Shown here piece after piece: positions 1 to 7,130 of a stretch of 13,814 bases of DNA (positions within the stretch are counted from its first letter, which is position 1; the number at the start of each line of letters is the position of its first letter). Origin of the DNA: Actinomycetota bacterium (GTDB lineage: Bacteria > Actinomycetota > Humimicrobiia > Humimicrobiales > Humimicrobiaceae); assembly GCA_023475715.1 (NCBI GenBank), contig JAMCVO010000781.1, positions 1 through 13,814 on the forward strand, given 5' to 3'. The position numbers were made by a program, and so were the translations under genes. The notes beneath the pieces were generated by a model. It made no database searches, was not told where the DNA came from, and was given only the letters and a program-made list of their open reading frames with translations.

Positions 1-28
1 AAAATTGGCCTTTTTGGCCAAAATTTGC

Positions 29-115
29 CCTTAAAAAACTGCAATTTGTGCGGGATTTTAAGGTGGAGGGCAAGTCTAAATTCAAAACCCTTAATTTGTG
101 CGGGAATTTGAATTT
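29..115 (+). repeat. two tandem hairpins with a shared loop word
   Basis: Two successive inverted repeats. The first has arms CCTTAAAA (29-36) and TTTTAAGG (56-63). The second has arms AAATTCAAA (78-86) and TTTGAATTT (107-115). The stems differ in sequence, but both loops (19 and 20 nt) contain the same 13-mer AATTTGTGCGGGA (43-55 and 93-105) placed against the 3' arm. The period is about 50 bp. They lie just upstream of the small membrane-protein gene, so they may be an mRNA leader structure or a small dispersed repeat. The structures are read directly from sequence; the role is unknown. Confidence 0.6.
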
Positions 116-143
116 CGTGAAGCCCACAATTTTAAATAATAAG

Positions 144-150
144 AAGGAGG
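144..150 (+). promoter_or_regulatory. strong Shine-Dalgarno site
   Basis: AAGGAGG ends six bases before the ATG at 157. It fixes that start and supports the small ORF as a real gene. Confidence 0.8.
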
Positions 151-156
151 AAGGGT

Positions 157-387
157 ATGGCTGATGAAAATAATCCATCAATGCATGAGCATCATGAGTG
201 GAGGCATAATCACAAACATGGTGGATCAGGTATTATGGGCGGCGTTTACTTTATGGCTTTTATTGGTGCGGCTGTCTATTATATCATGCAGACGACAACC
301 TTCTGGGCAGGGGTGTTAGGTTTTTTAAAAGCAATTGTCTGGCCTGCAATGCTTATTTTCAAATTGTTTGAATTCCTGAAAATGTAA
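157..387 (+). CDS. small His-rich membrane protein
   Basis: 76-residue protein that I do not recognise as a named family. Residues 8-21 are rich in histidine (HEHHEWRHNHKH), then a Gly-rich turn. Two hydrophobic stretches follow, about residues 26-45 and 47-72, which look like two membrane helices or a hairpin. There is no signal-peptidase-like site. The histidine-rich N-terminus could bind a metal, but that is inference. The start is secure because of the AAGGAGG six bases upstream. It stands alone: the next gene is about 200 bp away and the upstream neighbour is outside the window. Confidence 0.75.
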   Translation: MADENNPSMHEHHEWRHNHKHGGSGIMGGVYFMAFIGAAVYYIMQTTTFWAGVLGFLKAIVWPAMLIFKLFEFLKM

Positions 388-513
388 TAATTAGGCGGCC
401 TGTAACCGGGCATTCCGCAACACTTTGCCATAGAAAATCTTCCTATAAAAATATATAGAGATAACTGAGGCATCGCTGTCATTTTTTTTAAGATAACGAT
501 AACTAATATATGC

Positions 514-542
514 TTGCAATATACATATAATTTATATACAAT
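514..542 (+). promoter_or_regulatory. promoter and operator of the first VapBC-type module
   Basis: TTGCAA (514-519), a 17-bp spacer, then TACAAT (537-542). The spacer holds the odd palindrome ATATAA-T-TTATAT (525-537), and TATACA occurs twice (520-525 and 535-540). An inverted repeat between -35 and -10 is where a ribbon-helix-helix antitoxin would be expected to bind and autoregulate. The elements are seen; the binding is inferred. Confidence 0.5.
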
Positions 543-590
543 AATAAAGCATACTTAATAAAAAATATTACCTACTAAAATGAAAATAAG

Positions 591-875
591 ATGAAAAGAA
601 TAAGTTTTTTTGTAAGGGAAGATCAATTTGAAAGCATAAATAAACTCTCTGATTTAAAAAATATTTCCAGCTCAGAATTAATCAGAGAAGCAATAGATTG
701 CAAGCTATTAACAGAATTCGGCAGATCCTCAAAAGAACAGCCAAAAGAACGGGCAGTGAAAGAAACAAGGGGCTTGTTAAAAGAAAGATTTAAAAAAGAT
801 CTTAAAAGCGAAGAAATAACCAATGCTGTCAGGGCAGAATGGGAGCAAAGGATTGAAAGAAATAAAAAACATTAA
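591..875 (+). CDS. ribbon-helix-helix antitoxin (VapB-type)
   Basis: 94 residues. The N-terminal 40 (RISFFVREDQFESINKL, then SSSELIREAID) read as a CopG/ribbon-helix-helix DNA-binding fold: a short beta strand, a helix, then the S-x-S-E-L-I-R-E-A helix typical of the family. The rest is charged and helical and should wrap the toxin. The PIN toxin gene follows and overlaps it. An ATG at 580 in another frame closes after four codons, so 591 is the only good start. It has no clear Shine-Dalgarno site. Expected role: neutralise the toxin and repress the operon at 514-542. Family subtype is uncertain. Confidence 0.75.
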   Translation: MKRISFFVREDQFESINKLSDLKNISSSELIREAIDCKLLTEFGRSSKEQPKERAVKETRGLLKERFKKDLKSEEITNAVRAEWEQRIERNKKH

Positions 876-1245
876 AATACTTATCGATACCGATATAATC
901 ATTGATCACCTGCGCGGCATTGGTAATTTTGAAGATCTGATAAGCAATTCCGCTAAAAATATCTGTCATATATCAGTTATCACCATTGCTGAAATTTATT
1001 CCCTTTTATATTTTAATGAATATGAAATTGTAGATAGATTGGTCTCACAACTAAAGGTTATAAATGTTGATACAATTATTGCAAAACTGGCAGGCAGCTA
1101 CAGGATGAATTATTATAAATCGCACCAGCTTACGATACCTGATGCAATAATTGCAGCAAGCTCAAAGGTCTATAATGCTTTACTGATCACTAAAAATTTA
1201 AAACACTTTCCCATGGAAGATATCGAAAAGATAAGACCATATTAG
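853..1245 (+). CDS. PIN-domain toxin (VapC-type ribonuclease)
   Basis: 130 residues from a TTG start. GGGAG at 841-845 sits seven bases before this TTG, and the protein then begins MKEIKNIKILIDTD with the first PIN strand correctly placed. An in-frame ATG at 823 would add ten unlikely residues and overlap the antitoxin by 53 nt. PIN acidic residues: D12 (ILIDTD), E47 (ITIAEIYS) and D97 (IPDAIIAASS). The usual fourth position reads ITKNLKHF, with N in place of D, as in many VapC proteins. It should cleave RNA, classically tRNA or rRNA in this family; the target cannot be read here. Its stop codon at 1243-1245 overlaps the next gene's ribosome-binding site. Confidence 0.8.
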   Translation: MKEIKNIKILIDTDIIIDHLRGIGNFEDLISNSAKNICHISVITIAEIYSLLYFNEYEIVDRLVSQLKVINVDTIIAKLAGSYRMNYYKSHQLTIPDAIIAASSKVYNALLITKNLKHFPMEDIEKIRPY

Positions 1246-1255
1246 AGGTTGGTTA

Positions 1256-2026
1256 ATGAAAGAAAAACATGAAGATATGAAAAAATACAGATATTTTTTA
1301 AAAGATAGCATCAGGTTAATAACTGATTTCTCACAAACAGATCAAAGCTTGGGGATAAAACCTCCGCCAGTTGAAAAACAATTTCCGGCTGAGAGCAAAC
1401 GTATAACTCTTATAAAACCTGACAAATGGCAAAACATAAAAGAAACTGCACTTATATCTGTAATAAAGAACAGAAGAAGTCACAGAAAATACTCGAATGA
1501 GCCTTTAAGTAATGAAGAGCTATCATTTCTTCTATGGGCGACTCAGGGTGTAAAAAAAAATCTGGGCAGTACAGTTTTAAGAAACGTACCTTCTGCAGGA
1601 AACCGGCATCCCTTTGAGACTTATCTCTGTATTTTAAATGCTGTCGGTTTTGAGCCCGGTATTTACCGCTATCTTCCACTCGAGCACGAGCTGTTATTTG
1701 AATTTGGGCAGGGAAGCAGGCAGGAACTAGCTGAAAAGATAGGGATTGCAACACTCGGTCAGTTTTTTACCGGAACAGCTGCAGCAGTATTTATTTGGGC
1801 CGCCATTCCATATAGAACTGAGTGGCGCTATGGAATAGCAGCTCACAAAGTTATAGCTATAGATGTGGGTCATGTATGTCAGAATTTATATCTTGCCTGC
1901 GAAGTGATCGGCGCCGGTGCTTGCGCTATGGCAGCCTATAATCAGGAACTTATGGATAAGCTTATAAAAGTCGATGGGGAAGATGAGTTCGTAATCTATC
2001 TTGCTCCTGTTGGAAAAATAATTTGA
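1256..2026 (+). CDS. SagB/ThcOx-type nitroreductase-like FMN oxidoreductase
   Basis: 256 residues, close to the usual size of SagB-type dehydrogenase-domain proteins. Diagnostic stretches are RRSHRKYSNEPLSNEELS (73-90, FMN phosphate-binding arginines), LLWATQG (92-98), PSAGNRHPFETYL (112-124) and the C-terminal GEDEFVIYLAPVGK (241-254). In azol(in)e peptide clusters SagB oxidises azolines to azoles with FMN. Here no YcaO cyclodehydratase or precursor peptide lies nearby, so the substrate is unknown and it may be a stand-alone reductase. The start ATG follows AGAGG (1244-1248) by seven bases. The vapC stop lies in that site, so the gene is probably translationally coupled to the TA module. Confidence 0.85.
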   Translation: MKEKHEDMKKYRYFLKDSIRLITDFSQTDQSLGIKPPPVEKQFPAESKRITLIKPDKWQNIKETALISVIKNRRSHRKYSNEPLSNEELSFLLWATQGVKKNLGSTVLRNVPSAGNRHPFETYLCILNAVGFEPGIYRYLPLEHELLFEFGQGSRQELAEKIGIATLGQFFTGTAAAVFIWAAIPYRTEWRYGIAAHKVIAIDVGHVCQNLYLACEVIGAGACAMAAYNQELMDKLIKVDGEDEFVIYLAPVGKII

Positions 2027-2072
2027 TGAGCCAAAAAGTTCTGATTATTAATTGTTAAATATCAGGAGTTTT

Positions 2073-2096
2073 ATGCTTAGAAATGAAGCACAATAG
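2073..2096 (+). other. possible 7-codon leader ORF
   Basis: ATG at 2073 is preceded by AGGAG (2064-2068) at good spacing and reads MLRNEAQ then TAG. It ends 27 nt before the DUF2779 gene, whose own ribosome-binding site is poor. It could be a leader peptide or a chance ORF. Only the ORF and its Shine-Dalgarno site are seen. Confidence 0.25.
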
Positions 2097-2123
2097 AAAG
2101 GGTAATACATAATATTGTAGACA

Positions 2124-3830
2124 ATGGATAAGAATAAAATAATATCAAAATCAAAATATATCGCAGGCCTTCAGTGCCTCAAATACCTCTGGTATCTTAT
2201 AAATGACCCGGAGACTATTCCGCCATTTGATGAAGTCACACAGTTTCGTTTCCAGCAGGGGCATGATGTGGGAAATCTTGCAAAATCCCTGTTTCCGGGC
2301 GGTATAGAGATCGAGCATGGCGTTGATATCGAGGCAGAGCTTGCCAGGGCAAGAGAGCTGACAAACCTTACTAACCCTGCCGCTGAGCAAGCCGCGGCGA
2401 CCGCCAATAACAACATAAGCACCGGAAACACTGGTAGTGCTAGCAGCTCCAGCACGGTCAGTACTAGAACCGGCGACACCAACACCAATACCAATACCGT
2501 CAGCACCAGCACCAGTGGCACCGGCACTGGTGACCACACTATCAGACACCCGCTCTTTGAACCAGCCTTTATCTACAAAAATGCATTTGCACGTGCAGAT
2601 ATCCTTGAGCCCTCAGGCACAGACGCCTGGAACATTATCGAGGTAAAAAGCGCCTCATCGATCAAGGATATAAACAAGCATGATATCTCATTTCAGAAAT
2701 ATTGTTATGAGGGTGCAGGCCTTAAAATAAATAAGTGTTACCTGATGTATCTAAACAGGGACTTTATAAAGGATGGTCCAATAGACCCGCATAAGTTTTT
2801 TGCAATTGATGATGTAACAGCAGAGGCAGAAATACTGAAGGAAGGTGTTGAAGAAAAAATAAACCTGATGCTTGAGGCAATAAACAGTGGTTTATGTCCT
2901 GAAATCAACATCGGTAAAAATTGCTTTAATCCCTATGATTGTCCTTTAAAAGAAGTATGCTGGAGTCGTCTGCCCAAAAACAATATTTTTGAGCTCTATA
3001 AGGGAAGGGAAGCTGCCTGTTATTTTTACCGGAATGGGATCATTGAAATTTCACAAATAAACGAGACTTCAATGCTGAGCTCAATACAGCTCATGCAATA
3101 TAGAGCCGTAAAAGAAAACTGCGAAATTATTGATAAGGATAGGATCGGGCAATTTATGAAAAAGTTAAAATATCCTTTATACTTTCTTGATTTTGAGACA
3201 TTTGCCACTGCAATTCCGTTATTTGATGGCTTAAAGCCCTACCAGAATATTCCATTTCAATTTTCATGCCATCTTATGCAGTTTCCCGATGCCAAACCTG
3301 AAAGCCTTTATTTCCTTGCCGGGGATGATAAGACTGATCCAAGGGTAGGTTTTCTTGAAAGTTTAGAAAAAGCCCTGGGATATGACAGCGCGCAGCGCGA
3401 AGACAAGCAGCACAGCACTTCTACTGCTGGCTCAATTCTTGTTTATTATGAACCATTTGAAAAGAATATCCTTAAAGAACTTGCAAGAGTATTTCCGGAA
3501 CACGGCTGGTGGATAGAAGATGCAATAGATCGGATTATCGATCTATATGAGCCTTTCGGAAAATTCTATTACTATAGCTCCGATCAGAAGGGGAGTGCCT
3601 CTCTTAAAAATGTATTACCAGCACTTACAGGAAAAAGCTATGATGACCTTGAAATACAAAACGGCCAGATGGCAAGCCTAAAATATCTTAATATCACTTT
3701 CTTAAAGGGTGAAACAGAGCCGGATAGAGCTCATGTTGAGAAAATAAGAAAAGATCTGCTTGATTACTGCGGTCTTGATACAGAAGGGATGATTTATATT
3801 TTAAAGGAGCTTTGTAAAATTGCGGAGTAA
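2124..3830 (+). CDS. DUF2779 protein: Cas4-like nuclease plus RNase H-like exonuclease domain
   Basis: 568 residues. N-terminal half resembles Cas4/PD-(D/E)XK nucleases: C18, H47, D159 (FARADIL), E173-x-K175 (IIEVKSA), Q191 (SFQKY), then a Cys cluster C267, C273, C279 that with C18 would hold an Fe-S cluster. C-terminal half matches DUF2779, with a DnaQ-like first motif D356-x-E358 (FLDFETF), VYYEPFEKNIL (440-450), SASLKNVLPAL (491-501) and a last motif DYCGLDTEGM (547-556). It is likely a DNA or RNA nuclease; the biological role of DUF2779 is unsettled. Residues about 84-140 are an unusual low-complexity insert. The start is fixed by an in-frame stop at 2118, six bases upstream, but no good Shine-Dalgarno site is seen. 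It is convergent with the next module. Confidence 0.8.
   Translation: MDKNKIISKSKYIAGLQCLKYLWYLINDPETIPPFDEVTQFRFQQGHDVGNLAKSLFPGGIEIEHGVDIEAELARARELTNLTNPAAEQAAATANNNISTGNTGSASSSSTVSTRTGDTNTNTNTVSTSTSGTGTGDHTIRHPLFEPAFIYKNAFARADILEPSGTDAWNIIEVKSASSIKDINKHDISFQKYCYEGAGLKINKCYLMYLNRDFIKDGPIDPHKFFAIDDVTAEAEILKEGVEEKINLMLEAINSGLCPEINIGKNCFNPYDCPLKEVCWSRLPKNNIFELYKGREAACYFYRNGIIEISQINETSMLSSIQLMQYRAVKENCEIIDKDRIGQFMKKLKYPLYFLDFETFATAIPLFDGLKPYQNIPFQFSCHLMQFPDAKPESLYFLAGDDKTDPRVGFLESLEKALGYDSAQREDKQHSTSTAGSILVYYEPFEKNILKELARVFPEHGWWIEDAIDRIIDLYEPFGKFYYYSSDQKGSASLKNVLPALTGKSYDDLEIQNGQMASLKYLNITFLKGETEPDRAHVEKIRKDLLDYCGLDTEGMIYILKELCKIAE
2370..2543 (+). repeat. low-complexity Ser/Thr/Asn/Gly insert within the DUF2779 gene
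   Basis: Codes for residues about 84-140: Ala/Asn-rich, then alternating Thr, Asn, Ser and Gly (TGDTNTNTNTVSTSTSGTG). The DNA is a run of near-repeats of ACC, AAT, AGC and GGC codons, visibly richer in C and G than its surroundings. It sits between the LARARELT helix and the HPLFEPAFIYKNAFARADIL strand of the nuclease core, so it should form a disordered loop. Frame is kept through it. Confidence 0.7.
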
Positions 3831-3855
3831 AAAAAATAATAAATAGAATTTCTTA

Positions 3856-3888
3856 TAGCTGCTTAACTTTCTATCTTTAGCTGTTTAA
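3856..3888. repeat. short direct repeat at the vapC 3' end
   Basis: TAGCTGCTTAA (3856-3866) recurs as TAGCTGTTTAA (3878-3888). The second copy holds the last codons and stop of the minus-strand toxin gene. It may be a trace of a small duplication between the convergent genes. Confidence 0.35.
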
Positions 3889-4290
3889 ATAATTTCTGAT
3901 ATTTTTAAAATTTTTGAAGTGTTTGTCAAAAGTTGCAATGTATTCAATGCTATAATACTCGATAGTTGCAGCATGCACTGCATCCCGTGCATTTAACCCA
4001 CAGGTTTTTTCTAAAATAAACCTGGCTTTCCGGATTATCTTGAAATCTACAGGCAGAATTTCGTCAACTATATTTGAAAATTCATCAAAAAGTTTTAGAC
4101 CTCTTTCCTGCATATTTATTTCATAGAATCTGTATAATATTTCCTGAAGCACTTCCACTGATGTGAAACCAAAGATTTTTCCTGTTGCTACATCCTCAAG
4201 AATTTTTATGGACAGCTCTTTAAAGGGACTATCTTTTCCACTTGCATAAATTGGAATATTTGTATCGATAAAAACACGTTTCTTTTCCAT
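3877..4290 (-). CDS. PIN-domain toxin (VapC-type ribonuclease)
   Basis: 137 residues, complete PIN fold. Acidic positions: D9 (VFIDTN), E46 or E50 (SVEVLQEILYR), D103 (NARDAVHAATI) and D122 (IATFDKHF), so the full quartet is present and the enzyme should be active. The ATG at 4290 follows AAAGGA on the minus strand. The antitoxin stop is only three bases upstream, so the two genes are co-transcribed. Its 3' end faces the DUF2779 gene across 46 bp. It is a different lineage from the PIN toxin at 853, with an EVLQEI-type helix and a longer middle. Confidence 0.85.
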   Translation of the reverse strand: MEKKRVFIDTNIPIYASGKDSPFKELSIKILEDVATGKIFGFTSVEVLQEILYRFYEINMQERGLKLFDEFSNIVDEILPVDFKIIRKARFILEKTCGLNARDAVHAATIEYYSIEYIATFDKHFKNFKNIRNYLNS

Positions 4291-4293
4291 AAG

Positions 4294-4545
4294 CTATTCC
4301 TTTTCTTTCAGGTTACGACCCCTGATAATTTGTGCCTCAATTTCTTCAGGACTGCCAACAGGCAAATCCAGGTTTTTAAGCTTATTTAATGCTTCTATTT
4401 TTTCTGAACTGTTTCTTATACCGTAATAAGATGCCACAGCTTCCCTGACGAGCTCACCTATTGAAGTGTTGCTTGTAACGGATTTTTCTCTTAATTTTTC
4501 ATAGACTTCTTCATCGAATAGCAATGTTGCTTTTTTAAGTGCCAA
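4294..4545 (-). CDS. ribbon-helix-helix antitoxin (VapB-type)
   Basis: 83 residues. MALKKATLLFDEEVYEKLREKS, then TSIGELVREAVASYYG (28-43), is a clear CopG/RHH pattern; the tail EIEAQIIRGRNLKEKE is the likely toxin-binding part. The start is TTG (4545-4543), supported by GGGAGGA five bases upstream on the minus strand. It precedes its toxin by three bases. The 26-bp palindrome and repeated half-sites at 4562-4599 are the probable operator. Confidence 0.85.
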   Translation of the reverse strand: MALKKATLLFDEEVYEKLREKSVTSNTSIGELVREAVASYYGIRNSSEKIEALNKLKNLDLPVGSPEEIEAQIIRGRNLKEKE

Positions 4546-4561
4546 TTTTATCCTCCCGTAT

Positions 4562-4599
4562 TACATATTATGTATATGGTTATGTATACATAACCATAT
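4562..4599 (-). promoter_or_regulatory. operator array: perfect 26-bp palindrome plus a 13-bp palindrome
   Basis: Bases 4574-4586 (ATATGGTTATGTA) are the exact reverse complement of 4587-4599, giving a gapless 26-bp palindrome. Beside it, TACATA-T-TATGTA (4562-4574) is a second palindrome. Thus four TACATA/TATGTA half-sites lie at 4562, 4569, 4581 and 4587. This is what cooperative ribbon-helix-helix dimers would use for autoregulation. It adjoins the -10 box at 4598-4603. Confidence 0.75.
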
Positions 4600-4626
4600 T
4601 ATAAGACTATTTGGTGTAAAGAACAA
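4598..4626 (-). promoter_or_regulatory. promoter of the second VapBC-type module
   Basis: On the minus strand, TTGTTC (plus 4621-4626), a 17-bp spacer and a consensus TATAAT (plus 4598-4603). The -10 box overlaps the palindrome edge by two bases, so operator occupancy should block transcription. The -35 match is weak. Confidence 0.5.
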
Positions 4627-4772
4627 TCTAACGCTATGATAGTATTTAATAAAATAGTAATTGTACTTTACATTTTTGTTATAACTAATACCATATATAT
4701 AAATACAATATTTATACAAAAATTATATAAATAAAACATAATATGCTAAGTTCCTAAGAATGGGGGATAGAA

Positions 4773-7127
4773 ATGAAAAAGAAATGGCTATTTTTTCCTA
4801 TACTTGCAATTATTCTTATCTTTGCCTTTCTTCCCATAAGCTTTTTAAAGGCCAATCCTGGTAACATGGTTCAAAATGGAGATTTCGCTGGGGGTAATCT
4901 TAATTCCTGGAATTCCTGGGGTGATGTTGCTGTGATGAATGGAGCAGCAGTAATTTATTCCAATATCGGTACCAATTCGGGTATCAGGCAATTAATTAAT
5001 ACTACTGAAAAAAATCTTATTTTCAGTTTTGATGTTAGCCCGAGATATGGGGCTAACAGCGGTGTTCAAATTGCTTTTAATATCTACAAAAATGGAGTAG
5101 CTCAAGGCCAGGCTTTTGGATATTTCAATAACCTGCCGCCTGTACAGTGGTCCCATATAAGTTTTAAAGTTTCAGATTTTTGGCAGCAGAATACGGGTGC
5201 GCCTTATTCTGATTTTGACCAGATAGAAATAATAGCGGAAGCATATAATGGTTGCATAGCACAATTTGATAATTTTAGCCTCGAGGGTGCTGCCCCCCAG
5301 GGCACTTCGCTTGAGGTAACCAAGGACGCAACTGCCGAAGGAGAAGGTTACCTTACCTGGACTATTAAAAAATCGGTAGATAAAGCTTCATTTGATCTTG
5401 CTGTAGGAAAAACTGCTACTGCTAAGTACACCGTAACAGTTGCACCAGCCTATCATGAAACCGGTATTACTGTAAGCGGAAATATAAACATCAAGAATGA
5501 CGGTACATCAGGCGAAGCTGCATCAATTACCTATGTAAAAGATAGAATTGAGTACAAGATCGGTGCTGGTCCCTGGACCGAGCTGACAACCGAGGATATA
5601 AGCGGACCATTTACAATTGCAGCGGGCGACACTTCAGTTGTTCCTTACAGTGTTTCATTTGCTCCTGTGGCAGGTGCAACAGCTTACCAGAATACTGCAC
5701 TTGTCGGCCTGGCAAACTGTGCCATATCCGGCGGCGGAGTTGGTTTTCAGGAATTTGCTTATACCACAGGTTTTTCTATATCAGGCGGAACAATTACAAG
5801 TGATGCATTCGCAGATGTTTCTGACTCACTGCAGGGATATCTTGGCCAGTCCTGGGTAGGAGACACCGCCACGTATAAATATACTTATACCAGGAAGATC
5901 GGACCTTATCTGTCACCGGGAAACTATAAAGTAGGCAACACTGCTACAGTGACAGGAAAAGACACTCACACAGCAGTTTCTGCTTCAGCAAGCATTAAAG
6001 TTCATGTTACCGGCAAAGGTACAATAACAGTTTATAAAGATTTAAAAGCTCCTGATGGAAAAAGTGAACCGCTTATTCCGGACAATCATAAATTTAATAT
6101 AACTTTGCAGAAATTAACATCATCAGTCTGGAAGGATGTTGAGACTAAAACCATATCGGGCGGCGGCTCGCAGGTATTTAATGTTGAAATAGGTTTTGAG
6201 TACAGAGTAGTTGAAGCCGAAGACAATGACTATGTGCAGATTGTGAAAGACGGGTCTGTATCTTTAGAAAAAAATGAGCAGAATAAAGATATCCGGTTAA
6301 AAGCCAAGCAAAAATTTGCAATTATAAAAGTCACCAAGGATGTTATTGGTCCCAATGGTGGCAATATTTCAGATAATCACTGGTTCCTGGTTAGACTTAA
6401 GGGCGGAAGCCGTACTTTTTATCAACCAGTCAGAGAAGGGTTCTGTACATATTTTGTAGTATGGCCCGGGAAATATACTTCAGCCGAATTTCCGGAAACC
6501 GACTATAAACTTGAAAATATCGGTAGTCCTATAGCAGCTTATTCAAATGGTATATATAAAATTGACCTGGAAGCATTCAAAAATAGTCTTTTGGATTATG
6601 GCTCTAAAATTGTCTTTACGTCCTACAGTAATGGAAACAATGAAATCTACATAATGAATGTTGATGGCTCAGGGCAGACAAGGCTTACAAATAACCCGGC
6701 AGCTGACGATTATCCTTCCTTTTCGCCTGACGGCTCTAAAATTATCTTTGCGTCCACCCGTGATGGAAACTGGGAGATCTACATAATGAATGCTGATGGC
6801 TCAGGGCAGACAAGGCTTACAAATAATTCGGTATTTGACGAGTATCCTTGCTTTTCACCTGATGGGACTAAAATTGCTTTTACCTCCTACCGTGATGCAA
6901 GCTATGAAATCTACATAATGAATGCTGATGGCTCAGGGCAGACAAATCTTACAAATAATCCGGCATTTGACGGTTGCCCTTCCTTTTCGCCTGATGGTTC
7001 TAAAATTGCCTTTGCGTCCTTCCGTGATGGAAACTATGAAATTTACATAATGAATGCTGATGGCTCAGGGCAGACAAATCTTACAAATAATCCGGCATCT
7101 GACTATGATCCTTCCTTTTCGCCCTGA
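4773..7127 (+). CDS. secreted multidomain protein with C-terminal TolB-like repeats, 3' end frameshifted
   Basis: 784 residues. Signal peptide: KKKW plus about 20 hydrophobic residues, cleavage likely near LKA-NPG (27). Residues 30-172 look like a carbohydrate-binding-type jelly roll (NGDFAGGNLNSWNSWG at the start, FDNFSLEG at the end). Residues about 178-407 are Ig-like or DUF11-like beta sandwiches (TWTIKKSVDK). Two related modules follow, about 414-510 and 514-605 (VYKDLKAPDG...DNHKF; VTKDVIGPNG...DNHWF). From 611, four 44-residue repeats (SPDGSKIAF...EIYIMNADGSGQTNLTNNP) match TolB/PD40 propeller blades. The gene stops at the fifth SFSP. There is no LPXTG or membrane anchor. GGGGGA precedes the ATG by five bases. 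Likely a surface or extracellular binding protein; ligand unknown. Confidence 0.75.
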   Translation: MKKKWLFFPILAIILIFAFLPISFLKANPGNMVQNGDFAGGNLNSWNSWGDVAVMNGAAVIYSNIGTNSGIRQLINTTEKNLIFSFDVSPRYGANSGVQIAFNIYKNGVAQGQAFGYFNNLPPVQWSHISFKVSDFWQQNTGAPYSDFDQIEIIAEAYNGCIAQFDNFSLEGAAPQGTSLEVTKDATAEGEGYLTWTIKKSVDKASFDLAVGKTATAKYTVTVAPAYHETGITVSGNINIKNDGTSGEAASITYVKDRIEYKIGAGPWTELTTEDISGPFTIAAGDTSVVPYSVSFAPVAGATAYQNTALVGLANCAISGGGVGFQEFAYTTGFSISGGTITSDAFADVSDSLQGYLGQSWVGDTATYKYTYTRKIGPYLSPGNYKVGNTATVTGKDTHTAVSASASIKVHVTGKGTITVYKDLKAPDGKSEPLIPDNHKFNITLQKLTSSVWKDVETKTISGGGSQVFNVEIGFEYRVVEAEDNDYVQIVKDGSVSLEKNEQNKDIRLKAKQKFAIIKVTKDVIGPNGGNISDNHWFLVRLKGGSRTFYQPVREGFCTYFVVWPGKYTSAEFPETDYKLENIGSPIAAYSNGIYKIDLEAFKNSLLDYGSKIVFTSYSNGNNEIYIMNVDGSGQTRLTNNPAADDYPSFSPDGSKIIFASTRDGNWEIYIMNADGSGQTRLTNNSVFDEYPCFSPDGTKIAFTSYRDASYEIYIMNADGSGQTNLTNNPAFDGCPSFSPDGSKIAFASFRDGNYEIYIMNADGSGQTNLTNNPASDYDPSFSP

Positions 7128-7130
7128 TGG
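6603..7130 (+). repeat. four tandem 132-bp TolB-blade repeats
   Basis: Units begin at 6603, 6735, 6867 and 6999, exactly 132 bp apart, with long near-identical cores such as ATAATGAATGCTGATGGC followed by TCAGGGCAGACAA. Each codes one 44-residue blade. The likeness at DNA level implies recent duplication or gene conversion. Confidence 0.9.

Noticed and set aside
1..27. TTTTGGCCAAAA palindrome and TTGGCC-TTTTT-GGCCAA hairpin at the window edge
   Set aside because: Real symmetry but cut by the window edge, with no T-tract or gene end to support a terminator, so no call made.
43..105. CRISPR-like direct repeats (AATTTGTGCGGGA twice)
   Set aside because: Only two copies, the repeat is 13 bp, and each lies inside its own hairpin. 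No cas genes or leader; the Cas4-like domain at 2124 belongs to a DUF2779 protein.
279..482. Minus-strand ORF of 67 codons
   Set aside because: Antisense to the small membrane-protein gene, with no ribosome site or recognisable domain.
440..490. Possible terminator before the T-run at 482-489
   Set aside because: No stable GC stem could be found ahead of the T-run.
823..852. ATG 823 as the start of the first PIN toxin
   Set aside because: It would overlap the antitoxin by 53 nt and add residues unlike any PIN N-terminus; TTG 853 has GGGAG at proper spacing.
2151..2646. Minus- and plus-strand ORFs across the low-complexity region
   Set aside because: Repetitive Val/Gly/Ala/Pro-rich translations caused by reading the codon repeats in wrong frames; the DUF2779 frame is well supported.
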